Source: Lysobacteraceae bacterium PS02065
Lineage (GTDB): Bacteria > Pseudomonadota > Gammaproteobacteria > Xanthomonadales > Rhodanobacteraceae
Direction: 5' to 3'
DNA: 64,000 nt
NCBI GenBank assembly: GCA_029959555.1
Contig: JASCPI010000015.1
Location: 1 to 64,000 of the forward strand
The notes beneath the pieces are model-generated. The model was not told the DNA's origin, did no database searches, and worked only from the letters and a program-made list of their open reading frames with translations. Made by a program: the position numbers and the translations under genes. Positions 1-8,588 of the stretch are shown here, one piece after another; the first letter of the stretch is position 1; each line of letters begins with the position of its first letter.

Positions 1-239
1 ACGGCGCAACGCCGTCGCACGCCGTGCACGACCGCACCGGCCACACCATCCGCAGAACGCTTCACGGCCTCGACCTTCACACCGTCGCGCATCACGCCAT
101 CGGGGATAACCCCTGCATAGACACGCGGGCGCGTTCATGCACCTGTCCGTGATCTGAACACGCATGTCCGAGGGCGCTCTCGGGACGCGTATCGAGCGGT
201 GTCCGGAATATCCCGGCATCCGATCGAGGAGAAGGTTCG
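1..239. other. Leader region, no gene recognised
   Basis: No reading frame here looks like a real gene; the short frames on both strands are low-complexity products of the high GC content. The last 20 bases hold the ribosome binding site (GGAGAA) of the following exported protein. I see no promoter that I would defend. Confidence 0.5.
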
Positions 240-1721
240 ATGCGATCCCTGTTGCTGTCGACCGTGCTGCTGGCCGGCGTCACCGCCGAGGGTGCGCACG
301 CCCAGGCTACCGCGTGGGAGCTCGACCCCACGTTCGCCGAAGGTGGCTACACCACGAACATCCTGCGCCTCTACACGTACCCCGAGTTCTCGGCCCGGCG
401 CGGCCGCGCGATCGCGAAGGCGCCGGACGGCCGCACCATCGTCGCCGCCGACATGGTCCGTCGCAGCGACGGCTACGTCATGATCGGCCTCGCCGAGCTC
501 GACGCCGCCGGCAACCAGACCGCATGGGGCGATCCGCACGACGGCCACGACACCTACACGCTCTACGATCCCGTCAACGCGCTGAGCCGCATCGCGACGA
601 TCAAGGATCTCGCGATCAGTTCCGACGGCCAGCGCATCCACGTGCTCACCGAAGCGGATCTGGTCGGCGGCAAGCGCGGCTTCGATCTCTACACGTTCGA
701 CCGCACCGGTCAGTACCTGCGCTCGAGCGCGGCCTGGTTCGAGCGCAACGGCTACGCCTCGCGCGACGTCCCCGAGCGCCTGCGCATCTCGCCCACCGGC
801 AAGCTGCTCGCGATCGGCACGGTCGACACGGGCGGCGGACGCACCGCGATCGGCGCCGCTCGGTTCAACGCCGACGGTTCGCCCGACATCACGTTCGGCA
901 GCGGCGGCAAGGCGGTCATCGACTACCAGGGCATGTACTGCAATGGAAGGTGCATCACCTCGGCGCGCGACGTCGCGTTCGAACCGACCCTCGCCTGGGG
1001 CCTCGAACCGGGCTTCTACGTCGTCGGTTCGATCCGCAATCCCGGCATCGTGCCGACCAGCAACAACTGGCTCGTGGGCCGCATGCGCGCGAACGGCACG
1101 CCGAACACTGCGTTCAGTTCGTCCGGGTTCGTGTTCATGGGCTTCGGCGGCAACGGCAACGAATACCGCGACGCCGACGCCCAGTCGATCGCGGTGCGCG
1201 GCATCCTCGGCGCCGCCCTCACGATGCGGCACGAGGTCTACGTGGCGGGCACACAGAAGACCGCGTGGAGCCGTGCGCTGCGCACGCTCGCGTTCGACCA
1301 GAACGGCCGTTCCGTTCCGAACTGGAGCGGCGCCAGCGCCGGCGGATGCACCGGCACGGCCGTGACCTGCCGCTTCTCGCGCGACTATGTCGTGGGCCGC
1401 ATGACGGTCCACGGCGGCTTCGTCACGGTGACGGGGCAGAAGCAGGAGGCGACGGGCCTGACCGGCACGACGGGGCCGATCTTCTCGCTGACCGCGCCTG
1501 TCGGCGCCGCGACGAGCTCGCAGCAGGTGCTCACGCTCTACCGCCGCCCGAGCACCACGGCCGCTGCACGCGGTTACGGGATCATCGCCGAAGACGGCGA
1601 CCGCTTCCTGATCGCGGGCGACGCCTGGAGTGGCGGCTCGACCAGTGAGCTCTATCCGGCCGTGCTGCGCGTACGCCCGTCGTCCACGCCTGCCACGGCA
1701 CCGGAGGACGCGAACGAGTGA
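240..1721 (+). CDS. Exported delta-60 repeat protein, function unknown
   Basis: A 493-residue protein with a clear Sec signal peptide (residues 1 to about 21, ending AHA-QA). The mature part carries delta-60-type repeats, recognisable by the pattern L-D-P-T-F or DGSPDITFGSGGKAVID, with copies near residues 29, 215 and 280. This repeat builds a beta-propeller-like fold in secreted proteins; no enzymatic motif is visible. The start is supported by GGAGAA eight bases upstream. It is followed 115 bp later by another exported repeat protein on the same strand. Unlike several other exported proteins in this window, it lacks the C-terminal GFE/GFD tag and ends in a Pro/Ala/Glu-rich tail. The repeat assignment is fairly safe; the function is unknown. 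Confidence 0.8.
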   Translation: MRSLLLSTVLLAGVTAEGAHAQATAWELDPTFAEGGYTTNILRLYTYPEFSARRGRAIAKAPDGRTIVAADMVRRSDGYVMIGLAELDAAGNQTAWGDPHDGHDTYTLYDPVNALSRIATIKDLAISSDGQRIHVLTEADLVGGKRGFDLYTFDRTGQYLRSSAAWFERNGYASRDVPERLRISPTGKLLAIGTVDTGGGRTAIGAARFNADGSPDITFGSGGKAVIDYQGMYCNGRCITSARDVAFEPTLAWGLEPGFYVVGSIRNPGIVPTSNNWLVGRMRANGTPNTAFSSSGFVFMGFGGNGNEYRDADAQSIAVRGILGAALTMRHEVYVAGTQKTAWSRALRTLAFDQNGRSVPNWSGASAGGCTGTAVTCRFSRDYVVGRMTVHGGFVTVTGQKQEATGLTGTTGPIFSLTAPVGAATSSQQVLTLYRRPSTTAAARGYGIIAEDGDRFLIAGDAWSGGSTSELYPAVLRVRPSSTPATAPEDANE

Positions 1722-1836
1722 GCCCGTGCGGCGGCGGGCCGCAGCGCCTGCCGCCGCATGATGACCGACCTCGCGATGAGACGCGGCGGCGCCATCGTGC
1801 GCCATGCAGCTCCGTAACCCGACGGAGTCGCCGACC

Positions 1837-2970
1837 ATGCTACGCCTCACCCGCTCACTCTCCCGCCTCTTCTGCACGCTCGCGCTCGGCCTGGCCTCCG
1901 CCACGGTGCTCGCCGACGGGTTCTCGACCGCCGGTACGCTGGCCCAGGGCCGCTTCGGCCATACGGCGACGCTGCTGTCGTCGGGCAAGGTCCTCGTGGT
2001 CGGTGGCGCCACGCTCGACACGATCCTCGCCAGCGCCGAGCTCTACGACCCGGCCCGCAACGCCTGGAGCGCCGCGGGTCCGCTCGCGCAGCCGCGCACC
2101 TACCACACTGCAACCCTGCTCGTTTCAGGCAAGGTGCTGGTCGTCGGCGGCGTGAACGGACCGTCACCGCTGGCCTCGGCCGAACTCTACGATCCGGTCG
2201 CCAACACGTGGACCTCGGCCGGTTCGATCGGCACGCCACGCACGCGCCATACCTCGATCACGCTCGATTCGGGCAAGGTGCTGGTCGCCTTCGGCACGAG
2301 CGGCGCCAACGGCACGAACCCGCTCACGACGACGATGCTCTACGACCCGCCGACGAACACCTGGTCGGCGGGCTCCAATGCCTCTTCCGCGCGCTCGTAC
2401 CACGCGATCCTGCGGCTGCCGAACGGCAACCTGCTCGCGAGCGGCGGCCTCGGCGCCGGCAACGCGCCGCTGTCGAGCAGCACCGCCTACGCGCAGGCCT
2501 CGGGATCGTGGATCGGGCCGATCGGCGCCATGGCGACACCGCGACTCGCCTTCCCGCTCACCCTTCTGGCCGACGGCAAGGTGCTCGCGGTCGGCGGCTA
2601 TGCGACGGCGGCACTCGCGGGCGTCGAACGCTACGACCCGGCGACCAACCAGTGGACCAGCGTAGCGGCGATGTCGACACCTCGTGCCTCGCATGCCGCG
2701 AGCCTGCTCGGCTCGGGCAAGGTGCTCGCCAGCGGCGGTATCGACGCCTCGAACACCGCACTCGCGAGCGCCGCGGTCTACGATCCTGCCGTCAACGCCT
2801 GGTCGGCGACCGGCGCGATGGCCGTCGCGCGCGCGCAGCACACGATGACCTGGCTCGACAACGGCAAGGTGCTCGTGGTCGGCGGCCAGGGGCCGGCACC
2901 CGACTATGCCGCGGTAGCGGCCGCCGAACTGTTCGCCGTCGACCCGGTGTTCCGCTCCGGCTTCGACTGA
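1837..2970 (+). CDS. Exported kelch-repeat beta-propeller protein with GFD tail
   Basis: About 377 residues: signal peptide (ending VLA), then six or seven kelch motifs of the form 'R..HTATLLSSGKVLVVGG ... ELYDP..N.W', a galactose-oxidase/kelch-type propeller. No copper ligands or catalytic domain are seen, so this is probably a binding or structural propeller. The ATG at 1837 is preferred because the signal peptide begins directly after it and CGGAG lies 12 bases upstream; an in-frame ATG at 1804 would add 11 non-hydrophobic residues. The protein ends DPVFRSGFD, one of six occurrences of an xF..GF[D/E] tag in exported proteins of this window. Confidence 0.85.
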   Translation: MLRLTRSLSRLFCTLALGLASATVLADGFSTAGTLAQGRFGHTATLLSSGKVLVVGGATLDTILASAELYDPARNAWSAAGPLAQPRTYHTATLLVSGKVLVVGGVNGPSPLASAELYDPVANTWTSAGSIGTPRTRHTSITLDSGKVLVAFGTSGANGTNPLTTTMLYDPPTNTWSAGSNASSARSYHAILRLPNGNLLASGGLGAGNAPLSSSTAYAQASGSWIGPIGAMATPRLAFPLTLLADGKVLAVGGYATAALAGVERYDPATNQWTSVAAMSTPRASHAASLLGSGKVLASGGIDASNTALASAAVYDPAVNAWSATGAMAVARAQHTMTWLDNGKVLVVGGQGPAPDYAAVAAAELFAVDPVFRSGFD

Positions 2971-3006
2971 CGCGCGCATCGCGACATGACGCGAGTACCG
3001 GCCTGC

Positions 3007-3495
3007 TCAGGCTGCTTCGAGCGTGGCAGCCACCGATTGCCACCACGCCGGTGCGTCGGCCCGCGCGAGCCGGCGCGGCTCCACGATGTCGAACAGGCCC
3101 GCGCGACGCACACGGTTCGCGAGTGCGAGCACGGCGGCGTCACGCGTGAGCACCGCCACGGCGCGCGCATCGCGCGCGAGTTCGAGGAACTTCTGGTCGT
3201 CGGGATCCTTGCAGCGTGGCAACGCACTCGGGTCCGGGGGCATGTCGATGATCATGACGCAGGCATCGAACGCGAGCTCGTGCGCGACGCGCGCCTCGTC
3301 GTCGAGGCCGAGCGCGGGATAGCGCAGCACGCGATGCCACTCCTCGCGACAGTCGCTCCGCGTGATGCACGCCAAACGTCCCGCTCGGATCGCGGTCTCG
3401 AGATCCCGGCACGCCGGATCGCGGAACACGAACAGGTCGAGGCAGACGTTCGTGTCCAGGACGATGCGCGGCGCCGATGCGGGCGGATCGATCAT
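3007..3495 (-). CDS. PIN-domain protein, VapC/COG1569-like putative RNase
   Basis: A 162-residue PIN-domain protein. The first acidic residue is in IVLDTNVCLDL (Asp14), further acidic positions lie in CREEW and in DPDDQKFLELA, and the last conserved motif is VLTRDAAVL. This arrangement matches the PilT-N-terminus-like family often annotated as the toxin of a toxin-antitoxin pair, expected to be a Mg-dependent RNase. The ATG overlaps the stop codon of the upstream sugar dehydrogenase gene (ATGA), so translation is coupled. No antitoxin-like ORF lies next to it, so either the partner is elsewhere or this is a solitary housekeeping PIN protein. Family assignment is good; a toxin role is inference. 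Confidence 0.85.
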   Translation of the reverse strand: MIDPPASAPRIVLDTNVCLDLFVFRDPACRDLETAIRAGRLACITRSDCREEWHRVLRYPALGLDDEARVAHELAFDACVMIIDMPPDPSALPRCKDPDDQKFLELARDARAVAVLTRDAAVLALANRVRRAGLFDIVEPRRLARADAPAWWQSVAATLEAA

Positions 3496-4616
3496 CGACC
3501 GTCGACGGGATCGAGACGCAGAACCGGTCCGCCGTCCTGAAGTACCCAGATCGAGCCGTCGGGCGCCTGCTCGACCTCGCGAACGCGCTCGCGCATGTCG
3601 TAGCGCGCGACCTCCTTCGCGGTGTCGCCGTCGAACGCGACGCGCACGAGCGACGACGAGGACAGGCCGCCGATCAACGCGTTGCCTTTCCAGCCCGCGT
3701 AGCGGTCGCCCGAATAGAACACGAGCCCGGCCGGCGAGATGACCGGGTTCCAGGTGACCGCGGGGGCCTCGAACTCGGATCGCGTGACATGGTCCGGGAT
3801 GTCGCGACCATCGTAATGATCGCCGTTCGAGACGATCGGGTAGCCGTAGTTCGCGCCGCGGCGCACGCGGTTGAGTTCGTCGCCGCCTTTCGGTCCCATC
3901 TCGTGGTTCCAGAGCTGCCCGCGGGCGTCGAACGCGAGGCCGAGCGGATTGCGATGGCCGAGGCTCCAGACCTGCGCGGCGACCTTGCCCTTGCCCGCGA
4001 ATGGATTGTCGGCCGGCACGCTGCCATCGTCGTCGAGGCGCACGATCTTGCCGAGGTTGGAGCCCATGTCCTGCGCAGGATCGAAGGCCTGGCGCTCGCC
4101 CGAACTGATGAAGAGATGACCTTCCGGCGAGAACGCGAGGCGATGGCCGTAATGGCCGTTGCCGGCGAGCTTGGGCACCTGGCGCCAGATGACGGTGAGA
4201 TCCTCGAGCGCTCCACCGCCACCGGCGTCGCGCACGAGCTTCGCGCGTGCGACGGCTGCGCCGCTCGTGTCGCCTTCGCCTGCTTCGGCGTAGCTGAGGT
4301 AGATCCAGCCGTTGTCGGCGAACTTCGGATGCAGCACGACGTCGCCGAGACCGCCCTGCCCGCCGTAGGCGACCTTCGGAACGCCGCGGATCGGCCAGGT
4401 CTTGCGCGTGGCCGCATCGAACTCGGTGAGGATGCCGGTCTTGCCGGTGACGAGCAGATGGCCGTCCGGCAGGAACGTCATCGCCCACGGGCGTTCGAAG
4501 GTCGCGAGCGTGCTCACCTTGAACGGCGCGTTGTCGAACACGGGGGGCGAAGCGGCCTGGGAGCAACCGGCGAATCCTGCGACCGCGCAGGCGATCACGA
4601 GCAGCGAGCGGATCAT
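3492..4616 (-). CDS. PQQ-dependent aldose sugar dehydrogenase, lipoprotein
   Basis: About 374 residues. The N-terminus is a lipoprotein signal with lipobox GFAGC, so it is probably anchored in an envelope membrane facing the periplasm. The rest is a six-bladed propeller of the soluble glucose/aldose dehydrogenase (YliI/GSDH) type: RPWAMTFLPDGHLLVTGKTG at the start, GHYGHRLAFSPEGHLF carrying the catalytic His, and NHEMGPKGGDELN. Members oxidise aldoses with PQQ and Ca2+. The ATG at 4616 has GAGGTG six bases upstream; an in-frame GTG at 4625 lacks a good site. It is first in a two-gene unit with the PIN gene. No pqq biosynthesis gene is in the window. Confidence 0.88.
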   Translation of the reverse strand: MIRSLLVIACAVAGFAGCSQAASPPVFDNAPFKVSTLATFERPWAMTFLPDGHLLVTGKTGILTEFDAATRKTWPIRGVPKVAYGGQGGLGDVVLHPKFADNGWIYLSYAEAGEGDTSGAAVARAKLVRDAGGGGALEDLTVIWRQVPKLAGNGHYGHRLAFSPEGHLFISSGERQAFDPAQDMGSNLGKIVRLDDDGSVPADNPFAGKGKVAAQVWSLGHRNPLGLAFDARGQLWNHEMGPKGGDELNRVRRGANYGYPIVSNGDHYDGRDIPDHVTRSEFEAPAVTWNPVISPAGLVFYSGDRYAGWKGNALIGGLSSSSLVRVAFDGDTAKEVARYDMRERVREVEQAPDGSIWVLQDGGPVLRLDPVDGR

Positions 4617-4926
4617 CGGCGACACCTCGTCAGGGTTGGGAGAATGGGGTCAGGTTCATCGTCCCGCCGCGGGCCGAGGCCACACATCGGGAGCCAGGCA
4701 AGGCGAATGCCATTCTGCCGGATCGCGCGCCGAGAGGTCAGGCCACCGCGCGACATGGGGTCCGCGACCTGGGTCAGGTTCACTTTCCGCGCGCCGCGCG
4801 GCCACCACGCCAAGCTCATGCGGGGAAAATGAACCTGCCCCCACTCCAGAGCTCGCGCGGTGCGCGCCATACCGATGTGCGTCCGGCGCGACTATCCTCG
4901 TCGTCCGCCCCGCCGATACGCGACGC
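4617..4926. other. Intergenic region of 310 bp between divergent genes
   Basis: This gap separates the sugar dehydrogenase (left, minus) from the SDR (right, plus). Most of it is occupied by copies of the GGGGTCAGGTTCATT repeat described separately. I find no coding potential and no convincing promoter; the divergent promoters must lie at the edges. Confidence 0.6.
4646..4842. repeat. REP-like element, GGGGTCAGGTTCATT arms
   Basis: Three copies of one short sequence occur here: GGGGTCAGGTTCATC at 4646-4660, GGGTCAGGTTCACTTTCC at 4771-4788, and the inverted GGAAAATGAACCTGCCCC at 4825-4842. The last two pair to form a hairpin with a loop of about 36 bases. Similar imperfect hairpins occur at 50613-50680 and 58304-58380, always between genes. 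Such dispersed hairpins are typical of REP/BIME elements mobilised by IS200-like REP-associated tyrosine transposases; no such transposase is present in the window. Confidence 0.75.
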
Positions 4927-5919
4927 ATGACACCCCACGATCCTACGCTTCCGACGGCACGCGACAGCTGTGACGACGCACGTCGCCGCATGCTCGGTAC
5001 CTTGCTGCTTCCGCTGCTCGCCCCCTTGTTCGCACGCGAGGCCGTCGGCCTCTCTTCATCGCCTTTCGCACCTGGAACCACGGCCGAGGACGTCACGGCC
5101 GGCATCGACCTGCGCGGCCGCACGGCCCTCGTCACGGGCTGCAGCTCGGGCATCGGCCTGGAGACGATGCGCGTGCTCGCGATGCGCGGTGCGCACGTGA
5201 TCGGCACGGCACGCACGCAGGACAAGGCGCGTGAAGCGTGTTCGGGCGTGGCCGGCTCGACGACGCCCGTGGCCCTCGAACTGTCGGACTTCGATTCGGT
5301 CGTCGCCTGTGCCGGGGCCGTGCGTGCACTCGACATGCCCATCGACATGCTGATCTGCAACGCCGGCATCGTGCTCGATACGCACGAACAGGTGCGCGGG
5401 CTCGAGAAGCAGTTCGTTGTCAACCATCTCGGCCATTTCCTGCTGGTCGACCGCGTGATCGATCGCGTGAAGGCGGCGCCACAAGGCCGCGTCGTCGTGC
5501 TCGGCAGCGGCGACCACGGCCGCGCACCACCCGGCGGCATCCAGTTCGACGACTTGTCGGGAAAGAGCTGGTACGCGCGCGGCTACAGCCATTCGAAACT
5601 CGCCAACGGCCTGTTCTCGCTCGAACTCGCACGCCGACTGCAGGGCACGCGCGCGACGTCCAACTGCGTGACACCCGGCCACGCGCGCACGAACATCCTG
5701 CGCAACGTCGGCTCGAACTACCGCGACGACGCGCGCACGCCGGCGCAGGCCGCCGCGACGCCGTGCCATGTCGCGACCTCGCCCACGCTCGCGACGGCGA
5801 ACGGCCTGTACTTCCGCGACGGCCAGGCCGTGGCGCCGGATCCGATGCAGCGCGATGCCGCGATGGCGCGACGCCTGTGGCAGGTGTCCGAGAACCTCGT
5901 GCGCGATCACCTCGCCTGA
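4927..5919 (+). CDS. Short-chain dehydrogenase with Tat-like N-terminus
   Basis: A 330-residue SDR. The NAD(P)-binding motif TGCSSGIG lies near residue 76, NAG near residue 143, and the catalytic YxxxK is seen as YSHSK; the overall pattern resembles retinol-dehydrogenase/WW-oxidoreductase-like SDRs. Ahead of the Rossmann fold is an unusual N-terminus in which RRRMLGTLLLPLLAPLF resembles a twin-arginine signal or a membrane anchor. Exported SDRs are uncommon because the cofactor is cytoplasmic, so this may be a membrane-anchored enzyme facing the cytoplasm. An upstream frame open from 4402 has no protein-like features and is ignored. The substrate cannot be inferred. Confidence 0.85.
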   Translation: MTPHDPTLPTARDSCDDARRRMLGTLLLPLLAPLFAREAVGLSSSPFAPGTTAEDVTAGIDLRGRTALVTGCSSGIGLETMRVLAMRGAHVIGTARTQDKAREACSGVAGSTTPVALELSDFDSVVACAGAVRALDMPIDMLICNAGIVLDTHEQVRGLEKQFVVNHLGHFLLVDRVIDRVKAAPQGRVVVLGSGDHGRAPPGGIQFDDLSGKSWYARGYSHSKLANGLFSLELARRLQGTRATSNCVTPGHARTNILRNVGSNYRDDARTPAQAAATPCHVATSPTLATANGLYFRDGQAVAPDPMQRDAAMARRLWQVSENLVRDHLA

Positions 5920-5978
5920 GCGAAGTGAGTCTGGTGTCCTGCACCGACCGTGCGCCGCCTCTTCATGGAGATCGACCG

Positions 5979-6779
5979 ATGACGCTCACGCCGACGATCC
6001 CTTCACCCGACCCGTTGCCGTTGCACGACCGTGTGGTGCTCGTCACCGGCGGCGCGCAAGGCATCGGCCGAGGCATCGCGCAGGCCGTGCTCGCGGCCGG
6101 CGGCCACGTCGCGATCGCCGATCTCGATCGCGAGGCCGGTGAAGCCTGCCTCGCCGAATGGAACCTCGGCACGCGCGCGTTGTTCGTGCCGTTCGACGTG
6201 ACACGCGAAGCCCAGGTCAAACGCGGCATCGGCCGCGTGCTCGCTCGATTCGGTCGGCTCGACGGCCTCGTCAACAATGCGGGGCTCGCCGCGCCGCACG
6301 TCGGCGACCTCGCCTCGCTCGAGCTCGCTCAATGGAGGCGCTTCCTCGACAGCCACCTGACCGGCACGTTCCTGTGCAGCAAGCACGCCCTGCCCGCGCT
6401 GCGCGAGGCACGCGGCGCGATCGTCAACCTTGCCTCGACGCGCGCGGCGCAGTCCGAACCGCATACCGAAGCCTACGCGGCCGCGAAGGGCGGCATCGTC
6501 GCGTTCACGCACGCACTCGCGGTCAGCGAGGGACCGGCCGTGCGCGTCAACGCGATCAGCCCGGGCTGGATCGCGACGGACGCCTGGCGCAAGCCGTCGG
6601 CACGCCGCGCGCCGAAGCTGTCGCGACGCGACCACGCGCAGCATCCGGCCGGCCGCGTCGGCACGCCCGAGGACATCGGCGAACTGGCCGTCTACCTGCT
6701 GTCCGCACGCGCGGGCTTCGTGACAGGCCAGAACCTCGTCGTCGACGGCGGCATCGGCAAGGCGATGCACTACGTCTGA
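5979..6779 (+). CDS. SDR family oxidoreductase
   Basis: A 266-residue classical SDR of the FabG-like fold. It has the cofactor motif TGGAQGIG near residue 23, NNAG, the catalytic Ser in NLASTRAA, YAAAKGG as YxxxK, and the C-terminal VTGQNLVVDGGIG typical of the family. The ATG has GGAG eight bases upstream. It follows the preceding SDR by 59 bp on the same strand, so the two may be co-transcribed, but they are not close paralogues (classical soluble type versus anchored retinol-dehydrogenase type). The substrate is unknown. Confidence 0.9.
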   Translation: MTLTPTIPSPDPLPLHDRVVLVTGGAQGIGRGIAQAVLAAGGHVAIADLDREAGEACLAEWNLGTRALFVPFDVTREAQVKRGIGRVLARFGRLDGLVNNAGLAAPHVGDLASLELAQWRRFLDSHLTGTFLCSKHALPALREARGAIVNLASTRAAQSEPHTEAYAAAKGGIVAFTHALAVSEGPAVRVNAISPGWIATDAWRKPSARRAPKLSRRDHAQHPAGRVGTPEDIGELAVYLLSARAGFVTGQNLVVDGGIGKAMHYV

Positions 6780-6823
6780 CGCGAGTCGTGGGCACGGCGG
6801 GTACAACCCGCCGGGAAGACCGC

Positions 6824-7915
6824 TCAGGTGTCCTGCACGACGATCTTCGGGAACGGGATCGACTTGTTGCGCGCATGGCGCGACAGGCGCCCGGCCGCAC
6901 CACGCGCGATCGCACGGTAACGGGCCGCTAGATCCGACACGGGATCGGCGGCGACGGTCGGTGTGCCGCCATCGGCCTGCTCGCGGATGCGGATGTCGAG
7001 CGGCAGCGAGCCGAGCAGCGGCACGTCGTACTGCGCGGCCATGCCGGCACCGCCGCCGGTGCCGAAGATCGCTTCCTCATGGCCGCAGTTCGAGCACACG
7101 TGCGTGGCCATGTTCTCGACGATGCCGAGCACGGGCACGTTGACCTTCTCGAACATGCGCAGCGCCTTGCGCGCATCGAGCAGCGCGATGTCCTGCGGCG
7201 TCGTGACGATGATCGCGCCCGACAGCGGCACGCGCTGGCTCAGCGTGAGCTGGATGTCGCCCGTGCCGGGCGGCAGGTCGATGAGCAGGTAGTCGAGGTC
7301 GACCCAGTTGGTATCGGACAGCAGCTGCTGAAGCGCCTGCGTGACCATCGGGCCACGCCAGATCATCGGCGTGTCCTCCTCGATCAGGAAGCCGATCGAC
7401 ATCACCTGCACGCCGTGGCCGCGCTTGGGTTCGATGCGCTGGCCGTCCTTCGAATCGGGTTTGCCCGAAAGCCCCATCATGCGCGGCTGGCTCGGACCGT
7501 AGATGTCGGCATCGAGGATGCCGACACTGGCACCCTCGGCATGCAGCGCGAGCGCGAGGTTCGCCGTCACGGTCGACTTGCCGACGCCGCCCTTGCCCGA
7601 CGCGATCGCGATGACGTTGCGGATCGACGGCAACGGCGACAGGCCTTCCTGAACGCGGTGCGAGCCGACGCGCCACGAGACGCCGACTGCTGCCGAGGCG
7701 ATCGCGGGATCGGCCTCGAGCGCCTCACGCACCTGCGTCGCGAGCTCGGCCTGCCACGTCGCGGCAGGGTAGCCGAGCTGCAGGTCGATCGAGACGTTCG
7801 GTGCGGCGATGCCGACGCCGCGCACGGCACCCGATGCCACGAGGCCTTCGCCGGTGCTCGCATCGACGATGCCGGCCAGGATCTCGCGCACGCGTGCTTC
7901 GGTGATCTCGCTCAT
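6824..7915 (-). CDS. mrp: Mrp/ApbC/NBP35-type iron-sulfur cluster carrier ATPase
   Basis: A 363-residue P-loop ATPase. A MIP18-like N-terminal domain (residues 1-90) is followed by the deviant Walker A GKGGVGKST (about 107-115), the family signature DADIYGPSQPRMMGL, PPGTGDIQL, and the paired cysteines VCSNC that bridge an Fe-S cluster in the dimer. It loads or transfers [4Fe-4S] clusters in the cytoplasm. The ATG at 7915 begins the conserved MIP18-like domain; a longer open frame upstream is not protein-like. Being head to head with metG (with one small gene between) is a conserved gammaproteobacterial arrangement. A CATAAT -10-like box lies at 7944-7949 on this strand. Confidence 0.95.
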   Translation of the reverse strand: MSEITEARVREILAGIVDASTGEGLVASGAVRGVGIAAPNVSIDLQLGYPAATWQAELATQVREALEADPAIASAAVGVSWRVGSHRVQEGLSPLPSIRNVIAIASGKGGVGKSTVTANLALALHAEGASVGILDADIYGPSQPRMMGLSGKPDSKDGQRIEPKRGHGVQVMSIGFLIEEDTPMIWRGPMVTQALQQLLSDTNWVDLDYLLIDLPPGTGDIQLTLSQRVPLSGAIIVTTPQDIALLDARKALRMFEKVNVPVLGIVENMATHVCSNCGHEEAIFGTGGGAGMAAQYDVPLLGSLPLDIRIREQADGGTPTVAADPVSDLAARYRAIARGAAGRLSRHARNKSIPFPKIVVQDT

Positions 7916-8065
7916 GGAACGTTCGGGCTCCGGAAAGTCCTCTATTATGCCCGAGCTCCGCCGACGGCTCCGCAAGCCCTTCCGTCGACGGTTGAACCGA
8001 ATCGCCACGAGGCGGTCACAGTCCGCGCCGCCGCGCCAGGCGCGACGAATTCCCGAGGAGTTTCC

Positions 8066-8512
8066 ATGGCTTTCCGCCACATCGTCTTGATTTCCCTGCT
8101 CGTCGCCGGTACCGCCGCGTGCAGCCGCGAGCAGCCCTCCGCGTTGCCCGAACAGGCCCAGAAGCCCGCCACGCCGGTCCCTGCGGCAGCACCGCCTCCA
8201 CCGCCCGTACCGGTCGCCGAAACGCCCCAGGTCGTCGAGGCGCCGCCGCCGCTCGACGAGCAGCTCGCGGCGTTCGAGCCCACGGGTTATACCGCCTGCG
8301 ACGAGTTCTTCGAGAATGCGCGCCAGTGCATCAACACGCGCATCTCGCCCGACGAGCGCAGCGTGCAAGGCCCCGAGCTGCGCAAGTCCGTCCAGCTCGT
8401 CACCGACAGCATCAAGCGCGACACCAAGCCCGAGCGCATCGAGCAGACCTGCAAGCGACTGCGCGCACTCGCGCAGCGCAAGCTCGCCGACAAGGGCTGC
8501 GCGGCGATCTGA
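8066..8512 (+). CDS. Small proline-rich lipoprotein, unknown
   Basis: 148 residues. The N-terminus is a lipoprotein signal with lipobox AGTAAC (Cys19). A disordered Pro/Ala/Val linker (about 25-70) follows, and then a compact C-terminal domain with four cysteines (ACDEFF, QCINTR, TCKRLR, GCAAI) that could form two disulfides in the periplasm. A strong Shine-Dalgarno GAGGAG lies five bases before the ATG. It sits between divergent mrp and downstream metG on the metG strand, 76 bp before metG. I do not recognise the family. Confidence 0.82.
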   Translation: MAFRHIVLISLLVAGTAACSREQPSALPEQAQKPATPVPAAAPPPPPVPVAETPQVVEAPPPLDEQLAAFEPTGYTACDEFFENARQCINTRISPDERSVQGPELRKSVQLVTDSIKRDTKPERIEQTCKRLRALAQRKLADKGCAAI

Positions 8513-8550
8513 CGACACCGCGGACTACCGACGCGCAGGGACGCGCGTGC

Positions 8551-8556
8551 CATAAT
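8551..8556 (+). promoter_or_regulatory. Possible -10 box upstream of metG
   Basis: CATAAT stands 33 bases before the metG start in an otherwise GC-rich gap. No good -35 is seen at the expected spacing, so this is a weak suggestion. Confidence 0.3.
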
Positions 8557-8588
8557 TCCACGCTTGCATCCGGTGGAACCCGTCCGCA

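Noticed and set aside
1837..2970. Tandem DNA repeat array in the kelch gene
   Set aside because: The periodicity is at protein level; the DNA copies diverge, as expected for ordinary propeller blades. There is no CRISPR-like spacing.
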